64,000 nt of DNA from Marinilactibacillus sp. Marseille-P9653. GTDB taxonomy: Bacteria > Bacillota > Bacilli > Lactobacillales > Carnobacteriaceae_A. Where the stretch lies: the NCBI RefSeq assembly GCF_916618885.1, contig NZ_CAKAKH010000001.1, positions 1,475,005 to 1,539,004 of the forward strand. Direction: 5' to 3'. This document shows, one piece after another, positions 9,882 through 17,263 of this stretch. Position 1 is the first letter of the stretch; every line of letters starts with the position of its first letter. The notes beneath the pieces are model-generated. The model was not told where the DNA came from. It ran no database searches and saw only the letters and a program-made list of their open reading frames with translations. The position numbers were made by a program, and so were the translations under genes.

Positions 9882-9950
9882 AACTTATTACTGCTACCGT
9901 CTTAACGGTTCTACACAAGAGGGCATGTTACTAGCATGTCCTCTTTTTCT
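9836..9950 (-). ncRNA. Predicted antisense (antitoxin) RNA, locus 1, about 115 nt
   Basis: A minus-strand promoter at 9957-9986 and the minus-strand terminator near 9834 delimit an RNA fully complementary to the 3' untranslated region of the toxin transcript. It begins with a hairpin (GAGGACATG/CATGCCCTC) and carries GACGGTAGC, the same motif as the toxin leader. Promoter, hairpin, motif and terminator occur in the same order in locus 2. The RNA ends are estimates. Confidence 0.65.
9919..9950 (+). terminator. Terminator of the toxin transcript, locus 1
   Basis: GAGGGCATG pairs with CATGTCCTC (one G-U), with loop TTACTAG, followed by TTTTT. The toxin mRNA ending here would include the 3' arm of the flanking inverted repeat. 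Confidence 0.75.
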
Positions 9951-9956
9951 GTCTTA

Positions 9957-9986
9957 ATTATACCACAAAAGAAAATGAATATACAA
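9957..9986 (-). promoter_or_regulatory. Promoter of antisense RNA 1
   Basis: On the minus strand, TTGTAT and TATAAT are separated by 18 bases, with TGG before the -10 giving an extended -10. It faces the toxin gene. Confidence 0.65.
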
Positions 9987-10042
9987 AATTTCAAGTAACT
10001 TTTATCTTGAAAACAATAGAGAAATTTAAAAAATAGATTTGT

Positions 10043-10381
10043 TTAAGAAATCCAAATTTGTTCATTTTCTACATACTCGATCAATTTTTCTAGTTCTTCC
10101 TCACTAGCTGATCTTTCATTTGAATATAATTTTGCTAAAGTAGTAGGGTCAACCCCTGTCTCATGACTCAATTCTTCTGTTGTTAAATTTTTGGATGTTT
10201 GTATTTCTTCTAATCTAGTCATATAGACAATCGTTTCAATTTCTCTATCGGTTATTTGATCCTCAATTCCATGCTCTAACATCAAGATTTGCTTAATAGA
10301 AAAAATATCTAGAAATTTTCCGATACCTTTTGCAAGTAGCTGAACTTGCCTCATAATATAGTCTTGGTCTTCAATACTCAT
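10043..10381 (-). CDS. Hypothetical protein with DUF6483-like N-terminus
   Basis: A 112-residue acidic protein. Its start, with EDQDYIMRQVQLLAKGIGKFL, resembles small Firmicutes proteins of the DUF6483 type (recollection of the family, not a search). The C-terminal half (about residues 58-105) is helical and rich in Glu/Leu, with a segment LTTEELSHETGVDPTTLAKL that looks like a helix-turn-helix. No function can be assigned. It stands alone between toxin-like locus 1 and the rpsP promoter and is read from the opposite strand. Confidence 0.6.
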   Translation of the reverse strand: MSIEDQDYIMRQVQLLAKGIGKFLDIFSIKQILMLEHGIEDQITDREIETIVYMTRLEEIQTSKNLTTEELSHETGVDPTTLAKLYSNERSASEEELEKLIEYVENEQIWIS

Positions 10382-10442
10382 GGGATAAACGCCTCTTTTT
10401 TAATATTTAGTAAGATAAAATCAATCTGTAAAGAAAAAACAC

Positions 10443-10471
10443 TTTACAAGCTTTTGTAACCATGATATGAT
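10443..10471 (+). promoter_or_regulatory. Promoter of the rpsP operon
   Basis: TTTACA and TATGAT are separated by 17 bases, about 85 bases upstream of the rpsP start. Confidence 0.6.
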
Positions 10472-10555
10472 AGGACTCGTGAGATTGAGAGAAGGCACAA
10501 TACCGAGTTTAAGCTGGGTAATGATGCTGGATTCTACAGGAGGTGCAAGTTAAAC

Positions 10556-10828
10556 ATGGCAGTAAAAATTCGTATGAAACGTATGGGTTCTAAAAGAAAA
10601 CCTTTTTACCGTTTAGTTGTTGCGGATTCTCGCGCTCCACGTGATGGTCGTATTATTGAAGCAGTTGGTACTTACAACCCAGTTTCAACACCGGCTGAAG
10701 TTAAAGTGGACGAAGAACTCGTTTTAAAATGGTTACGTGATGGTGCTAAACCATCTGATACAGTTAAAAATCTTCTTTCTAAAGAAGGAATTATCAAAAA
10801 ATTCCACGACGAGAAAAGAAGTAAATAA
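10556..10828 (+). CDS. rpsP: 30S ribosomal protein S16
   Basis: A 90-residue protein starting [26 protein letters not shown], the invariant N-terminus of bS16, with the [14 protein letters not shown] block. It is a small-subunit assembly protein that contacts 16S rRNA. The AGGAGGTG site is strong, as expected for a ribosomal gene. It is first in the rpsP-khpA-rimM-trmD-rplS cluster. Confidence 0.98.
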   Translation: MAVKIRMKRMGSKRKPFYRLVVADSRAPRDGRIIEAVGTYNPVSTPAEVKVDEELVLKWLRDGAKPSDTVKNLLSKEGIIKKFHDEKRSK

Positions 10829-10838
10829 GTAACGACTT

Positions 10839-10874
10839 GATCTTACCTGAGTAATTTTACTCAGGTAAGTGATC
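10839..10874 (+). repeat. Perfect hairpin between rpsP and khpA
   Basis: TTACCTGAGTAA and TTACTCAGGTAA form a perfect 12-bp stem with a 2-base spacer, extended outward by GATC...GATC. There is no T run, so it is more likely an mRNA-stabilising or processing hairpin (for example an RNase III site) that uncouples rpsP from khpA levels. It could also be a leaky terminator. Confidence 0.6.
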
Positions 10875-10896
10875 CTACATAAAAGAGGATGGTACT

Positions 10897-11142
10897 ATGA
10901 CTGATCAAAAAATGAGAGATTTGATTTTTACGATTGTCAATCCGTTAGTTAGTCATCCTGATGAAGTCAAACTTGACTTGCAAGATACCGATGAATTTCA
11001 TGAGTACTTATTATCGGTTCATCCTGATGATGTCGGTCGTGTGATTGGAAAGAAAGGGCGCATTGCTAAGGCAATTCGTGCTATTGTCTACAGTATCCAA
11101 TTTGACGGACCAAAACGTGTGCGTTTAACGATTGTAGATTAA
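10897..11142 (+). CDS. khpA: KH-domain RNA-binding protein KhpA (YlqC)
   Basis: An 81-residue protein with a single KH domain. The GxxG loop is in RVIGKKGRIAKAIRAIV (about residues 47-62). In streptococci KhpA pairs with KhpB/EloR and acts as an RNA chaperone affecting cell elongation. It lies between rpsP and rimM, the conserved Firmicutes position. Confidence 0.93.
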   Translation: MTDQKMRDLIFTIVNPLVSHPDEVKLDLQDTDEFHEYLLSVHPDDVGRVIGKKGRIAKAIRAIVYSIQFDGPKRVRLTIVD

Positions 11143-11225
11143 TAAGACAATCTATTATTGTGTGCTGAGTATTTAAAGACTTTAGTTTCAACAATCCATG
11201 TAAGATTATTTGAAGGTTCATAGTG

Positions 11226-11262
11226 AATGGGGATGCCTCTGAGGAGAACATCTCCATTTTGT
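11226..11262 (+). terminator. Terminator between khpA and rimM
   Basis: AATGGGGATG pairs with CATCTCCATT (one G-U), followed by a short, G-interrupted T tract. A TATAAT at 11270-11275 just downstream could restart transcription for rimM-trmD. Confidence 0.55.
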
Positions 11263-11299
11263 TGTATTATATAATAAATGACTGTATAGGAGAAGGATA

Positions 11300-11809
11300 A
11301 TGGAATTTTATGATGTAGGTAAAGTGGTCAACACACATGGTTTGAAAGGAGAGGTGCGTGTCCTTTCTGTCACAAGTAATCCAGCAGATCGATATTACGT
11401 TGGCGCGCCACTGATCTGGTTCAAAGACGGAGAACAGGTTGAATTGACTGTTCGTTCTCATCGCGTACACAAAAACTTTGACCTTGTTGCATTTGAAGAT
11501 TATCCTTCAATCAATGAAGTCGAGCGTTTTATTGGTGGGGTTCTTAGAGTCGGAGATGACCAACTTTTAGAGCTTGAAGATAACGAATTTTACTTGCATG
11601 AAATTATCGGCTGTACAGTCGTGGATGAATCTGGAGATACTCTTGGTAAGATAAAAGATATTCTAGCTACCGGAGCTAACGACGTCTGGGTCGTTCAAAG
11701 ACAGAACAAGAAAGATTTATTACTGCCATACATTGAACCGGTCATCCTTGATGTCGATATTGAAAATCAGCGTGTAACGGTTCATGTAATGGAAGGGTTG
11801 GACGAATGA
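11300..11809 (+). CDS. rimM: 16S rRNA maturation factor RimM
   Basis: A 169-residue protein with the N-terminal RimM barrel ([16 protein letters not shown] at about residues 5-20) and a C-terminal PRC barrel ending [21 protein letters not shown]. RimM helps assemble the 30S head around S19. Its last bases overlap the trmD start (ATGA), which indicates translational coupling. Confidence 0.96.
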   Translation: MEFYDVGKVVNTHGLKGEVRVLSVTSNPADRYYVGAPLIWFKDGEQVELTVRSHRVHKNFDLVAFEDYPSINEVERFIGGVLRVGDDQLLELEDNEFYLHEIIGCTVVDESGDTLGKIKDILATGANDVWVVQRQNKKDLLLPYIEPVILDVDIENQRVTVHVMEGLDE

Positions 11810-12561
11810 AAATAGATGTTGTTACCTTGTTTCCAGAAATGTTTGATGGGCCTTTAAATCACTCTATCATGAAGCGGGCCATTGATAAGAATCTTTTGGA
11901 AGTGCACAAAGTAAATTTTCGTCGATTCGGTGACGGTAAACATCAACATGTAGATGATACCCCTTATGGTGGCGGAGCAGGCATGCTGTTGAAACCAGAA
12001 CCTATCTTTCAATCGATTGAAGAAATCGAAAAACGAGATCCCTCAACAACCAAACGAATTATTTTGATGGATCCAGCTGGAAAGCCTTTTGATCAGTCAA
12101 TGGCAGAAGAATTTTCAAAAGAAGAGCATCTCGTATTCATCTGTGGTCATTATGAAGGGTATGACGAGCGAATTAGAAGTCTAGTGACTGATGAAGTCTC
12201 GTTAGGCGATTATGTCTTAACAGGCGGGGAATTGGCTTCTATGGTCATGATGGATGCTGCCGTTAGATTAATTCCTGGTGTATTAGGCAACGAAGTATCA
12301 GCTGAAACAGATTCTCATTCCAGTGGCTTACTTGAACACCCGCATTATACCCGTCCTGCGGAATATAAAGGAATGGGTGTCCCTCAGGTATTGATGAACG
12401 GAAATCATAAACTGATTGAAGAATGGCGCCACAAGGAATCTTTAAAGCGCACTTATCAAAGAAGACCTGATATGCTGGAAAAGAGAACGTTGACTGATCA
12501 AGAAAAACAATGGATTGAAGAGTGGAATAAAGAAGCGACATCTCAAGAAGAAGTAGAATAA
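11806..12561 (+). CDS. trmD: tRNA (guanine37-N1)-methyltransferase
   Basis: A 251-residue SPOUT-family enzyme that makes m1G37 in tRNAs to prevent frameshifting. The trefoil-knot AdoMet region shows [11 protein letters not shown] and [12 protein letters not shown], and the [24 protein letters not shown] block is diagnostic. It overlaps rimM by 4 bases. Confidence 0.97.
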   Translation: MKIDVVTLFPEMFDGPLNHSIMKRAIDKNLLEVHKVNFRRFGDGKHQHVDDTPYGGGAGMLLKPEPIFQSIEEIEKRDPSTTKRIILMDPAGKPFDQSMAEEFSKEEHLVFICGHYEGYDERIRSLVTDEVSLGDYVLTGGELASMVMMDAAVRLIPGVLGNEVSAETDSHSSGLLEHPHYTRPAEYKGMGVPQVLMNGNHKLIEEWRHKESLKRTYQRRPDMLEKRTLTDQEKQWIEEWNKEATSQEEVE

Positions 12562-12585
12562 ATTTAAGAAATCAAGTAAAAAACC

Positions 12586-12614
12586 TTTACACTGTTTCGA
12601 TAGTGTGATAAAGT
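12586..12614 (+). promoter_or_regulatory. Candidate promoter of rplS
   Basis: TTTACA and TAAAGT are separated by 17 bases. The spacer contains part of the repeat ACACT-8-AGTGT. The placement gives rplS its own leader transcript. Confidence 0.45.
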
Positions 12615-12619
12615 TAATA

Positions 12620-12700
12620 GCTGAGTGGGGAACCACTTGTATCTGACAATATTCCGCTGGGACTAGCTCCTAAGAGTATTGCGCGAAAGGAGTAGTTAAA
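12620..12700 (+). promoter_or_regulatory. Candidate L19 ribosomal protein leader
   Basis: Between the candidate promoter and rplS are two stems. The first is AGTGG-GGAA-CCACT (12624-12637), a GNRA-like tetraloop hairpin. The second is AATATTC (12648-12654) pairing with GAGTATT (12674-12680) around a GGA/TCC inner stem. The second stem ends just before the AAAGGAG ribosome site. A structured L19 leader is a known autoregulatory element in low-GC Gram-positives. Assignment to that family is from position and structure only. Confidence 0.5.
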
Positions 12701-13051
12701 ATGAATCCATTAATTCAAGATATCACTAAAGAACAACTACGTAGCGATCTTCCTGACTTCCGTCCTGGAGATACTGTTCGTGTTCACGCACGTATCGTAG
12801 AGGGTACTCGTGAGCGTATCCAGATTTTTGAAGGCGTTGTGATTGGTCGTCGTGGTCAAGGTATCAGCGAAATGTACACTGTTCGTAAAGTATCGAACGG
12901 AGTAGGCGTTGAGCGTACTTTCCCATTACATTCACCTCGTGTTGCAGAAATCGAAGTGACTCGTCAAGGACGCGTACGTCGTGCTAAATTGTACTACCTA
13001 CGTAACTTACGTGGTAAAGCTGCACGTATCCAAGAACGTTCTCGTCGTTAA
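12701..13051 (+). CDS. rplS: 50S ribosomal protein L19
   Basis: A 116-residue bL19 with the typical [29 protein letters not shown] start region and the C-terminal [17 protein letters not shown]. It sits at the 30S-50S interface. It is preceded by a structured leader and followed by a strong terminator. Confidence 0.98.
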   Translation: MNPLIQDITKEQLRSDLPDFRPGDTVRVHARIVEGTRERIQIFEGVVIGRRGQGISEMYTVRKVSNGVGVERTFPLHSPRVAEIEVTRQGRVRRAKLYYLRNLRGKAARIQERSRR

Positions 13052-13067
13052 TCACCAAGAGATAGTT

Positions 13068-13107
13068 AAAAGCCTATTTTCTCCACTAGGAGTTAATAGG
13101 CTTTTTT
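13068..13107 (+). terminator. Rho-independent terminator after rplS
   Basis: AAAAGCCTATT pairs with AATAGGCTTTT, followed by more T. Confidence 0.92.
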
Positions 13108-13135
13108 AGTTTACGATTTTTAAGGAGCTGACTTT

Positions 13136-13930
13136 ATGCACGAAACAATACATACTAAACAAGCTACTCTCTCTATAGAAACTAGTGGATCCGGTGAAAC
13201 CTTATTACTCCTTCACGCAGGGATAGCGGATAAGCGCATGTGGACTAAAGAAGTGGACTATCTTTCCAGACACTTTCAAGTAATCAATATCGATTTACCA
13301 GGTTTTGGTAAAAGTGAGATATTAGGAAATTGTATTGATTTTACGGAAACGATAAACTCCGTCATGCATCACTATCAGCTAACAGAAGTCATTTTAATGG
13401 CCGCTTCTTTTGGTGGGAAGATTGCCATTGATTATACTTTGCTATACCCAGACAAGGTTTCAAAATTAATTTTAATTTCTCCGGCCGTTAGTGGATGGCA
13501 GAATTCGCTAGAGTTAGATGATTATGAACGAAAGGAAGAGACCGCTGAAACGGTACTAGATTCAATCGAATTGAACTATCAATTTTGGATAGAGAGAAAT
13601 CTTGATAAACAATTCTTAAGTGACGCAAACAAAAACCTTTTATATGACATGTTAGGCAATCTCTTCTCAAAAGAGACTGACCATGTTGAGGAAATTGAAC
13701 AAGTTGAAAATAGCTTGCTACTATTAAACAAACTGGAGCTTCCATTATTAATGATAAACGGTGATCATGATGTGGTCGATTTTTTAGAAATCGGTAGATA
13801 TATGGAAAAAGTTGTACAATCTTCTAAGCGTGTTCTGATTCCTTTTGCAACGCATCTTCCAAACTTCAATAATGAAAAACTGTTTAAAAAGACTGTTCTT
13901 TCATTTTTGATAGATCACAACAATCAGTAA
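13136..13930 (+). CDS. Alpha/beta-fold hydrolase
   Basis: A 264-residue alpha/beta hydrolase of the epoxide hydrolase/BioH-like branch. An oxyanion region LLHAGIADKRMW is followed by the nucleophile elbow AASFGG (serine at about residue 88). The family GxSxG appears here as AxSxG. The acid is in INGDHDVVDF and the base in ATHLPNFN. The substrate is unknown. It stands alone after rplS, with its own ribosome site (AAGGAG). Confidence 0.82.
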   Translation: MHETIHTKQATLSIETSGSGETLLLLHAGIADKRMWTKEVDYLSRHFQVINIDLPGFGKSEILGNCIDFTETINSVMHHYQLTEVILMAASFGGKIAIDYTLLYPDKVSKLILISPAVSGWQNSLELDDYERKEETAETVLDSIELNYQFWIERNLDKQFLSDANKNLLYDMLGNLFSKETDHVEEIEQVENSLLLLNKLELPLLMINGDHDVVDFLEIGRYMEKVVQSSKRVLIPFATHLPNFNNEKLFKKTVLSFLIDHNNQ

Positions 13931-14089
13931 GGAGTGTATGTAAATTTTCGTATAACGAGGAGTTAAAAAAAATCTTTATTTGGATTAATGGATGAATTCT
14001 GGAACAACCCTGTTCATAAAGCTTAAACTACGTTATAATAAAAGTGAGAATTTAATGATAGTATGAAATGAACTTATTGGAGGATTTTG

Positions 14090-14575
14090 ATGAGCACAAT
14101 TACGGACAATTTCAAAGCACTAGCAGAAGAAAAGCAAATTCAATTCAAAGTTAAAGAAATTCCAGCACCGATTCGCAATAAAGAAGGCGAAACAACTGAA
14201 CAACAACAGCTTTTATTCCAATCGGCACTTCGTGTTACTAAGGATAAACCTGTTGGATGTGCTGTCATTATTCATGATGCACCACTTGAGCGTGTAAACT
14301 ATCAAATCACTTACAACAAAATAGGATATGTAACGGATCGCAACAAACTACCAGATATCTTAACTCAACTGAACGAATTAAATGCAATGAAGTCTGGTTA
14401 TTTCCGCTTCTTAGTTTCTGGCGATGGAGAACTTTTCATGCGTTATTTAGGGATTACAGGTGAAGATGTCAATCCAGTGATGGACGTCTTTGTATTTGGC
14501 GGACGTATCTTACGTGCATTACTGCCAGAACTAGAAAAAATGGACGGACTTGACCTGACACCTAAAAAAGGGTAA
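14090..14575 (+). CDS. Conserved hypothetical protein
   Basis: A 161-residue soluble protein with no domain I recognise. It has mixed alpha/beta composition, a hydrophobic VMDVFVFGGRILRALLPELEKM helix near the end, and no signal peptide. The ATG at 14090 is chosen over an in-frame TTG three bases earlier because GGAGG then has a proper spacing. A TATAAT at 14034-14039 probably promotes it. It lies 9 bases from the OsmC-family gene and the two are likely one operon, so a link to peroxide stress is possible but unproven. Confidence 0.7.
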   Translation: MSTITDNFKALAEEKQIQFKVKEIPAPIRNKEGETTEQQQLLFQSALRVTKDKPVGCAVIIHDAPLERVNYQITYNKIGYVTDRNKLPDILTQLNELNAMKSGYFRFLVSGDGELFMRYLGITGEDVNPVMDVFVFGGRILRALLPELEKMDGLDLTPKKG

Positions 14576-14584
14576 GGAGTCATT

Positions 14585-15007
14585 ATGGATAAAGCATTAT
14601 TTGAAACGTCCATTGTTAATAAAGATGGCGTAGACGGCGTTGCATATGTAGATGATCCGAAAGGACTGCGGGTGATTACTTCCAGTCCATTGAGCGATGC
14701 CCCGGGTACGAATCCAGAAGAGTTATTCGGCCTAGCGATTACCACTTGTCTGAATGCGACAATACAATCTCTACTAAAGGCAAGAGGGGTCGATAACAAG
14801 AGCCAGGTTACCTGCACAGTACAACTGAAACGCGAAGCTGACGGTATTGGATTTTTCTTTGATGTAGCTATATTTGCATCTGTTGAGAATATATCGCTAG
14901 CTGATGCGTCTAAACTGGTTGAATCTGCAGAAAAACGTTGTCCTGTTTCGAAATTGACTCAAGGAGCTACAACGCTTAATATTCAAACTGTTGCATACGA
15001 AAATTGA
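14585..15007 (+). CDS. OsmC/Ohr-family peroxidase
   Basis: A 140-residue OsmC-fold protein. The first redox cysteine is in EELFGLAITTCLNAT (about residue 59) and the second in SAEKRCPVSKL (about 119). The two-cysteine arrangement is that of thiol-dependent organic hydroperoxide reductases (Ohr/OsmC). It is co-directional with the preceding gene and followed by a strong terminator. Ohr and OsmC subgroups cannot be separated with certainty by eye. Confidence 0.88.
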   Translation: MDKALFETSIVNKDGVDGVAYVDDPKGLRVITSSPLSDAPGTNPEELFGLAITTCLNATIQSLLKARGVDNKSQVTCTVQLKREADGIGFFFDVAIFASVENISLADASKLVESAEKRCPVSKLTQGATTLNIQTVAYEN

Positions 15008-15023
15008 TTCAAAGCGATTAAAT

Positions 15024-15073
15024 AAGACTCCGCCAGATTGATTCTTAAAATCGATCTGGCGGAGTCTTTTTCT
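15024..15073 (+). terminator. Rho-independent terminator after the OsmC-family gene
   Basis: A long stem, AGACTCCGCCAGAT with ATCTGGCGGAGTCT, is followed by TTTTT. Confidence 0.93.
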
Positions 15074-15126
15074 GTCATTTAGCATCCAAGCGTGCTAGCA
15101 CCTTTATAAACATATAAGATAAGTGA

Positions 15127-15639
15127 GTGAACGAATTGGGTAATGTGAATAAAGAAGATTTTTATTATGGTGCTTTTCTATCTAAATTAACAAAATCAGG
15201 AACGATTCCTGTATTGATCCAAACAACAGAAGATGGGATTTTTTATCGATTGACTTCTCAAGGTTCTGAAGCTGAGCAGATTGTTTTGATGAAATACCGA
15301 TCAAAACCAGATCATAATGGAAAAAAGGTGAAACGCTGGGATTTTTCATTTACCAAATTGGAAATCCAGCAGTTGAAACAGTACCACGAAAAAGGCATAC
15401 AACACCTTACAGCGCTCATTTGTGGTGTGCATAGTCATTTACCTCAAAGTGAAATTGCTGTGCTCAACTTTGAAGAAACCATTGCTTGTATTGGGATAAC
15501 GTATACTTCAGGGAAGTCACGAAGGATAACCGTTAGAGAAGAAAAATACGCTCCTGGTTTAAAAGTCTATGGTACGAGTTTAGCAGATAAAGATTTTATC
15601 CGAGTGGACAGAGACTTTCAGAGTCAATATCTACTCTGA
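15127..15639 (+). CDS. Conserved hypothetical protein
   Basis: A 170-residue protein of no family I recognise. The N-terminal half is charged, with VKRWDFSFTKLEIQQLKQYHEKG. The C-terminal half is beta-rich with a basic SGKSRRITVREEKY stretch. There is no membrane segment. The start is uncertain: the GTG at 15127 has no clear ribosome site, and a TTG 12 bases later is an alternative. It is flanked by terminators on both sides, so it is transcribed alone. Confidence 0.6.
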   Translation: MNELGNVNKEDFYYGAFLSKLTKSGTIPVLIQTTEDGIFYRLTSQGSEAEQIVLMKYRSKPDHNGKKVKRWDFSFTKLEIQQLKQYHEKGIQHLTALICGVHSHLPQSEIAVLNFEETIACIGITYTSGKSRRITVREEKYAPGLKVYGTSLADKDFIRVDRDFQSQYLL

Positions 15640-15656
15640 ACTTGATAAAAAATCTC

Positions 15657-15706
15657 AAAAGACATCAAAAAGACCAGTCGAATTACTGGTTTTTTTGATG
15701 TCTTTT
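15657..15706. terminator. Bidirectional terminator
   Basis: AAAAGACATCAAAAA-GACCAGT pairs with ACTGGT-TTTTTTTGATGTCTTTT. It serves the plus-strand gene before it and the minus-strand Rgg-type gene after it. Confidence 0.9.
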
Positions 15707-15726
15707 AAAGTTATCAGTCTATACAG

Positions 15727-16634
15727 CTAGAAAGCCCTTATCTCTTCATCAACAAAACCATAGGGATTGTAAACAAGTTTAGGATCTTCTCGTGTTTGTT
15801 TACTCAAATCCTCACGTCCCATAACGTTAAACAGCTCGATAGATAAATCGTAACTTTCCTGACTTTCTTTTTCTTTATTTAAACCCTCTAAACACATCCC
15901 TTTACGAACAAGAGCAGCACCGAATGATAGAACCTTGTTATCACTCTTTGATTTCGTTATAAGCTGATCAGTATACTTTAAAGCTAACTCGTACTGTTCA
16001 TGTGTAATAAGGAGGCAAGAGATATGAGATAGAAAGGACAGCCTTAATTCTTCAGCTTCTTTAAAGAGTAATACTTTTCTAACTCCTCTAAAGCTTTATC
16101 TGTCAATGATACCGCTGTTTCTAGTTCAAAGTAATATAAAATACCATTTAAGAGATGGAATTCCGAGAGATAAAACTTATCCAATTTTTTTAATCGATCC
16201 CAAATATTTTTTGCATATTGTTGAGCCTCAGCTAAACTGTTCTTCTCAATTAAACAATAATAGGCATGAGCAATATTCAATACGTCTTCGGTCATATGAT
16301 CATATCGTTTTTCAAGTAATTTATTAGCAGCATTTATCAAATCTTTAACATAAGAAATATCTGGAAACTGTTCCATTTCCTTAAACAGATGTAAGACGGT
16401 ATCTTTATCGTTTAAACTATAATCGTTTAAAATAAATGAGTACTCGTCATGATGCATGTCCATGTAGTCAAGAATCGCTAAAAATTTAACGACGTTTGGA
16501 TTGATTTCATCTTTTTCTAACTTAGTATAGTTTGATCTAGACATCGTACTGTCAGAAACTTCTTGTTGCGTGTATCCTTTATTCTCTCTAATAGCTTTTA
16601 ATACCTTCCCTAAATGATAATACCTATCACTCAT
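15727..16634 (-). pseudogene. Rgg/GadR/MutR-type regulator, broken by a one-base frameshift
   Basis: The first part (start at 16634, 196 residues) has an N-terminal helix-turn-helix (GYTQQEVSDSTMSRSNYTKLEKDEINP, about residues 20-46) followed by TPR-like helices. It then stops after SLKKLKN. In the neighbouring frame, from about 16065 to a stop at 15727, the homologous C-terminus continues: KEAEELRLSFL, LLITHEQYELALKYTDQLI, then RAF-stop. Restoring one base near TCTTTAAAG (about 16065-16075) gives 303 codons including stop, i.e. 302 residues, the usual Rgg length. Either the regulator is inactivated or the assembly has an indel. It is divergent from the small gene at 16781. Confidence 0.85.
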
Positions 16635-16667
16635 TATAAAACCTCCTAGTTTTCCGGGTAAAATAAT

Positions 16668-16713
16668 AACAATTATTAAGAAAGTGACAAATTGTTGTTA
16701 AGATACCTTATAT
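16668..16713. promoter_or_regulatory. Divergent control region with inverted repeat
   Basis: AACAATT (16668-16674) and AATTGTT (16690-16696) form an inverted repeat between the Rgg-type gene and the divergent small gene. GTGACA and TTATAT, 18 bases apart, could be the promoter of the small gene and overlap one repeat arm. An Rgg-type operator here is an inference from position. Confidence 0.4.
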
Positions 16714-16780
16714 AGAGACGGTAGTAAAAGACAGTTGGTATAAAGTGTAATGAAACAAACTTCGATATAAGGAGAGAATC

Positions 16781-17089
16781 ATGAAAGAGAACAAACAACT
16801 ATCGCAAATTCAGGAAAAAGAATACAAATTTATTATTGAAGGTAAAACTGTGTTGATTACTTTAACTGTAGACAGTGACGATGTTTTCCATAATGCAGAT
16901 GGAAAGATTGATTGTCCTTTAGAGACAGTATTGAGAAAAAACAATTTCACTTTAAATGAACTCAGTACATGGGGAATCGTAAATATTCGATTAGTCAGGT
17001 TGCTTGATGAGCGGGAACTCATCATTAACCAAATTGATTCATCTATACTCCTAGAATTAATCAATTCTAGCATGAATGTCGAAGGATAG
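16781..17089 (+). CDS. Small hypothetical protein divergent from the Rgg-type regulator
   Basis: A 102-residue acidic soluble protein, not recognised. It has a beta-rich start (YKFIIEGKTVLITLTVD) and a helical C-terminus. AAGGAGAG precedes the ATG. Being divergent from an Rgg-type regulator, it is a plausible regulatory target. It has no double-glycine leader or hydrophobic segment, so there is no sign of a bacteriocin or pheromone. Confidence 0.6.
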   Translation: MKENKQLSQIQEKEYKFIIEGKTVLITLTVDSDDVFHNADGKIDCPLETVLRKNNFTLNELSTWGIVNIRLVRLLDERELIINQIDSSILLELINSSMNVEG

Positions 17090-17129
17090 AGATAAGCACC
17101 GAAAAAGATTAACAAAAGTACAGTGAATC

Positions 17130-17180
17130 AATACACAAATACAATATCGTTTTGATATCGTATTTGTGTATTTGTTATTT
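17130..17180 (+). terminator. Terminator after the small hypothetical gene
   Basis: AATACACAAATAC..ATATC pairs with GATAT..GTATTTGTGTATT, followed by a T-rich stretch. Confidence 0.85.
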
Positions 17181-17263
17181 TAAGATGGTAAAAGGATACT
17201 CTATATCTTTAGTGGAAACTATCTCCGTAATCAAGTAACCTAGAATAAAAGGAGGTTTTTACG

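Larger units (their letters stand above)
9663..9901. repeat. Inverted repeat flanking toxin-like locus 1
   Basis: GACGGTGGC at 9663-9671 is complementary, with one G-U pair, to GCTACCGTC at 9893-9901. In a toxin transcript reading to the terminator at 9945, the two arms would join the 5' leader to the 3' end. The same motif pair occurs in the second locus at 18.2-18.4 kb. Confidence 0.7.
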
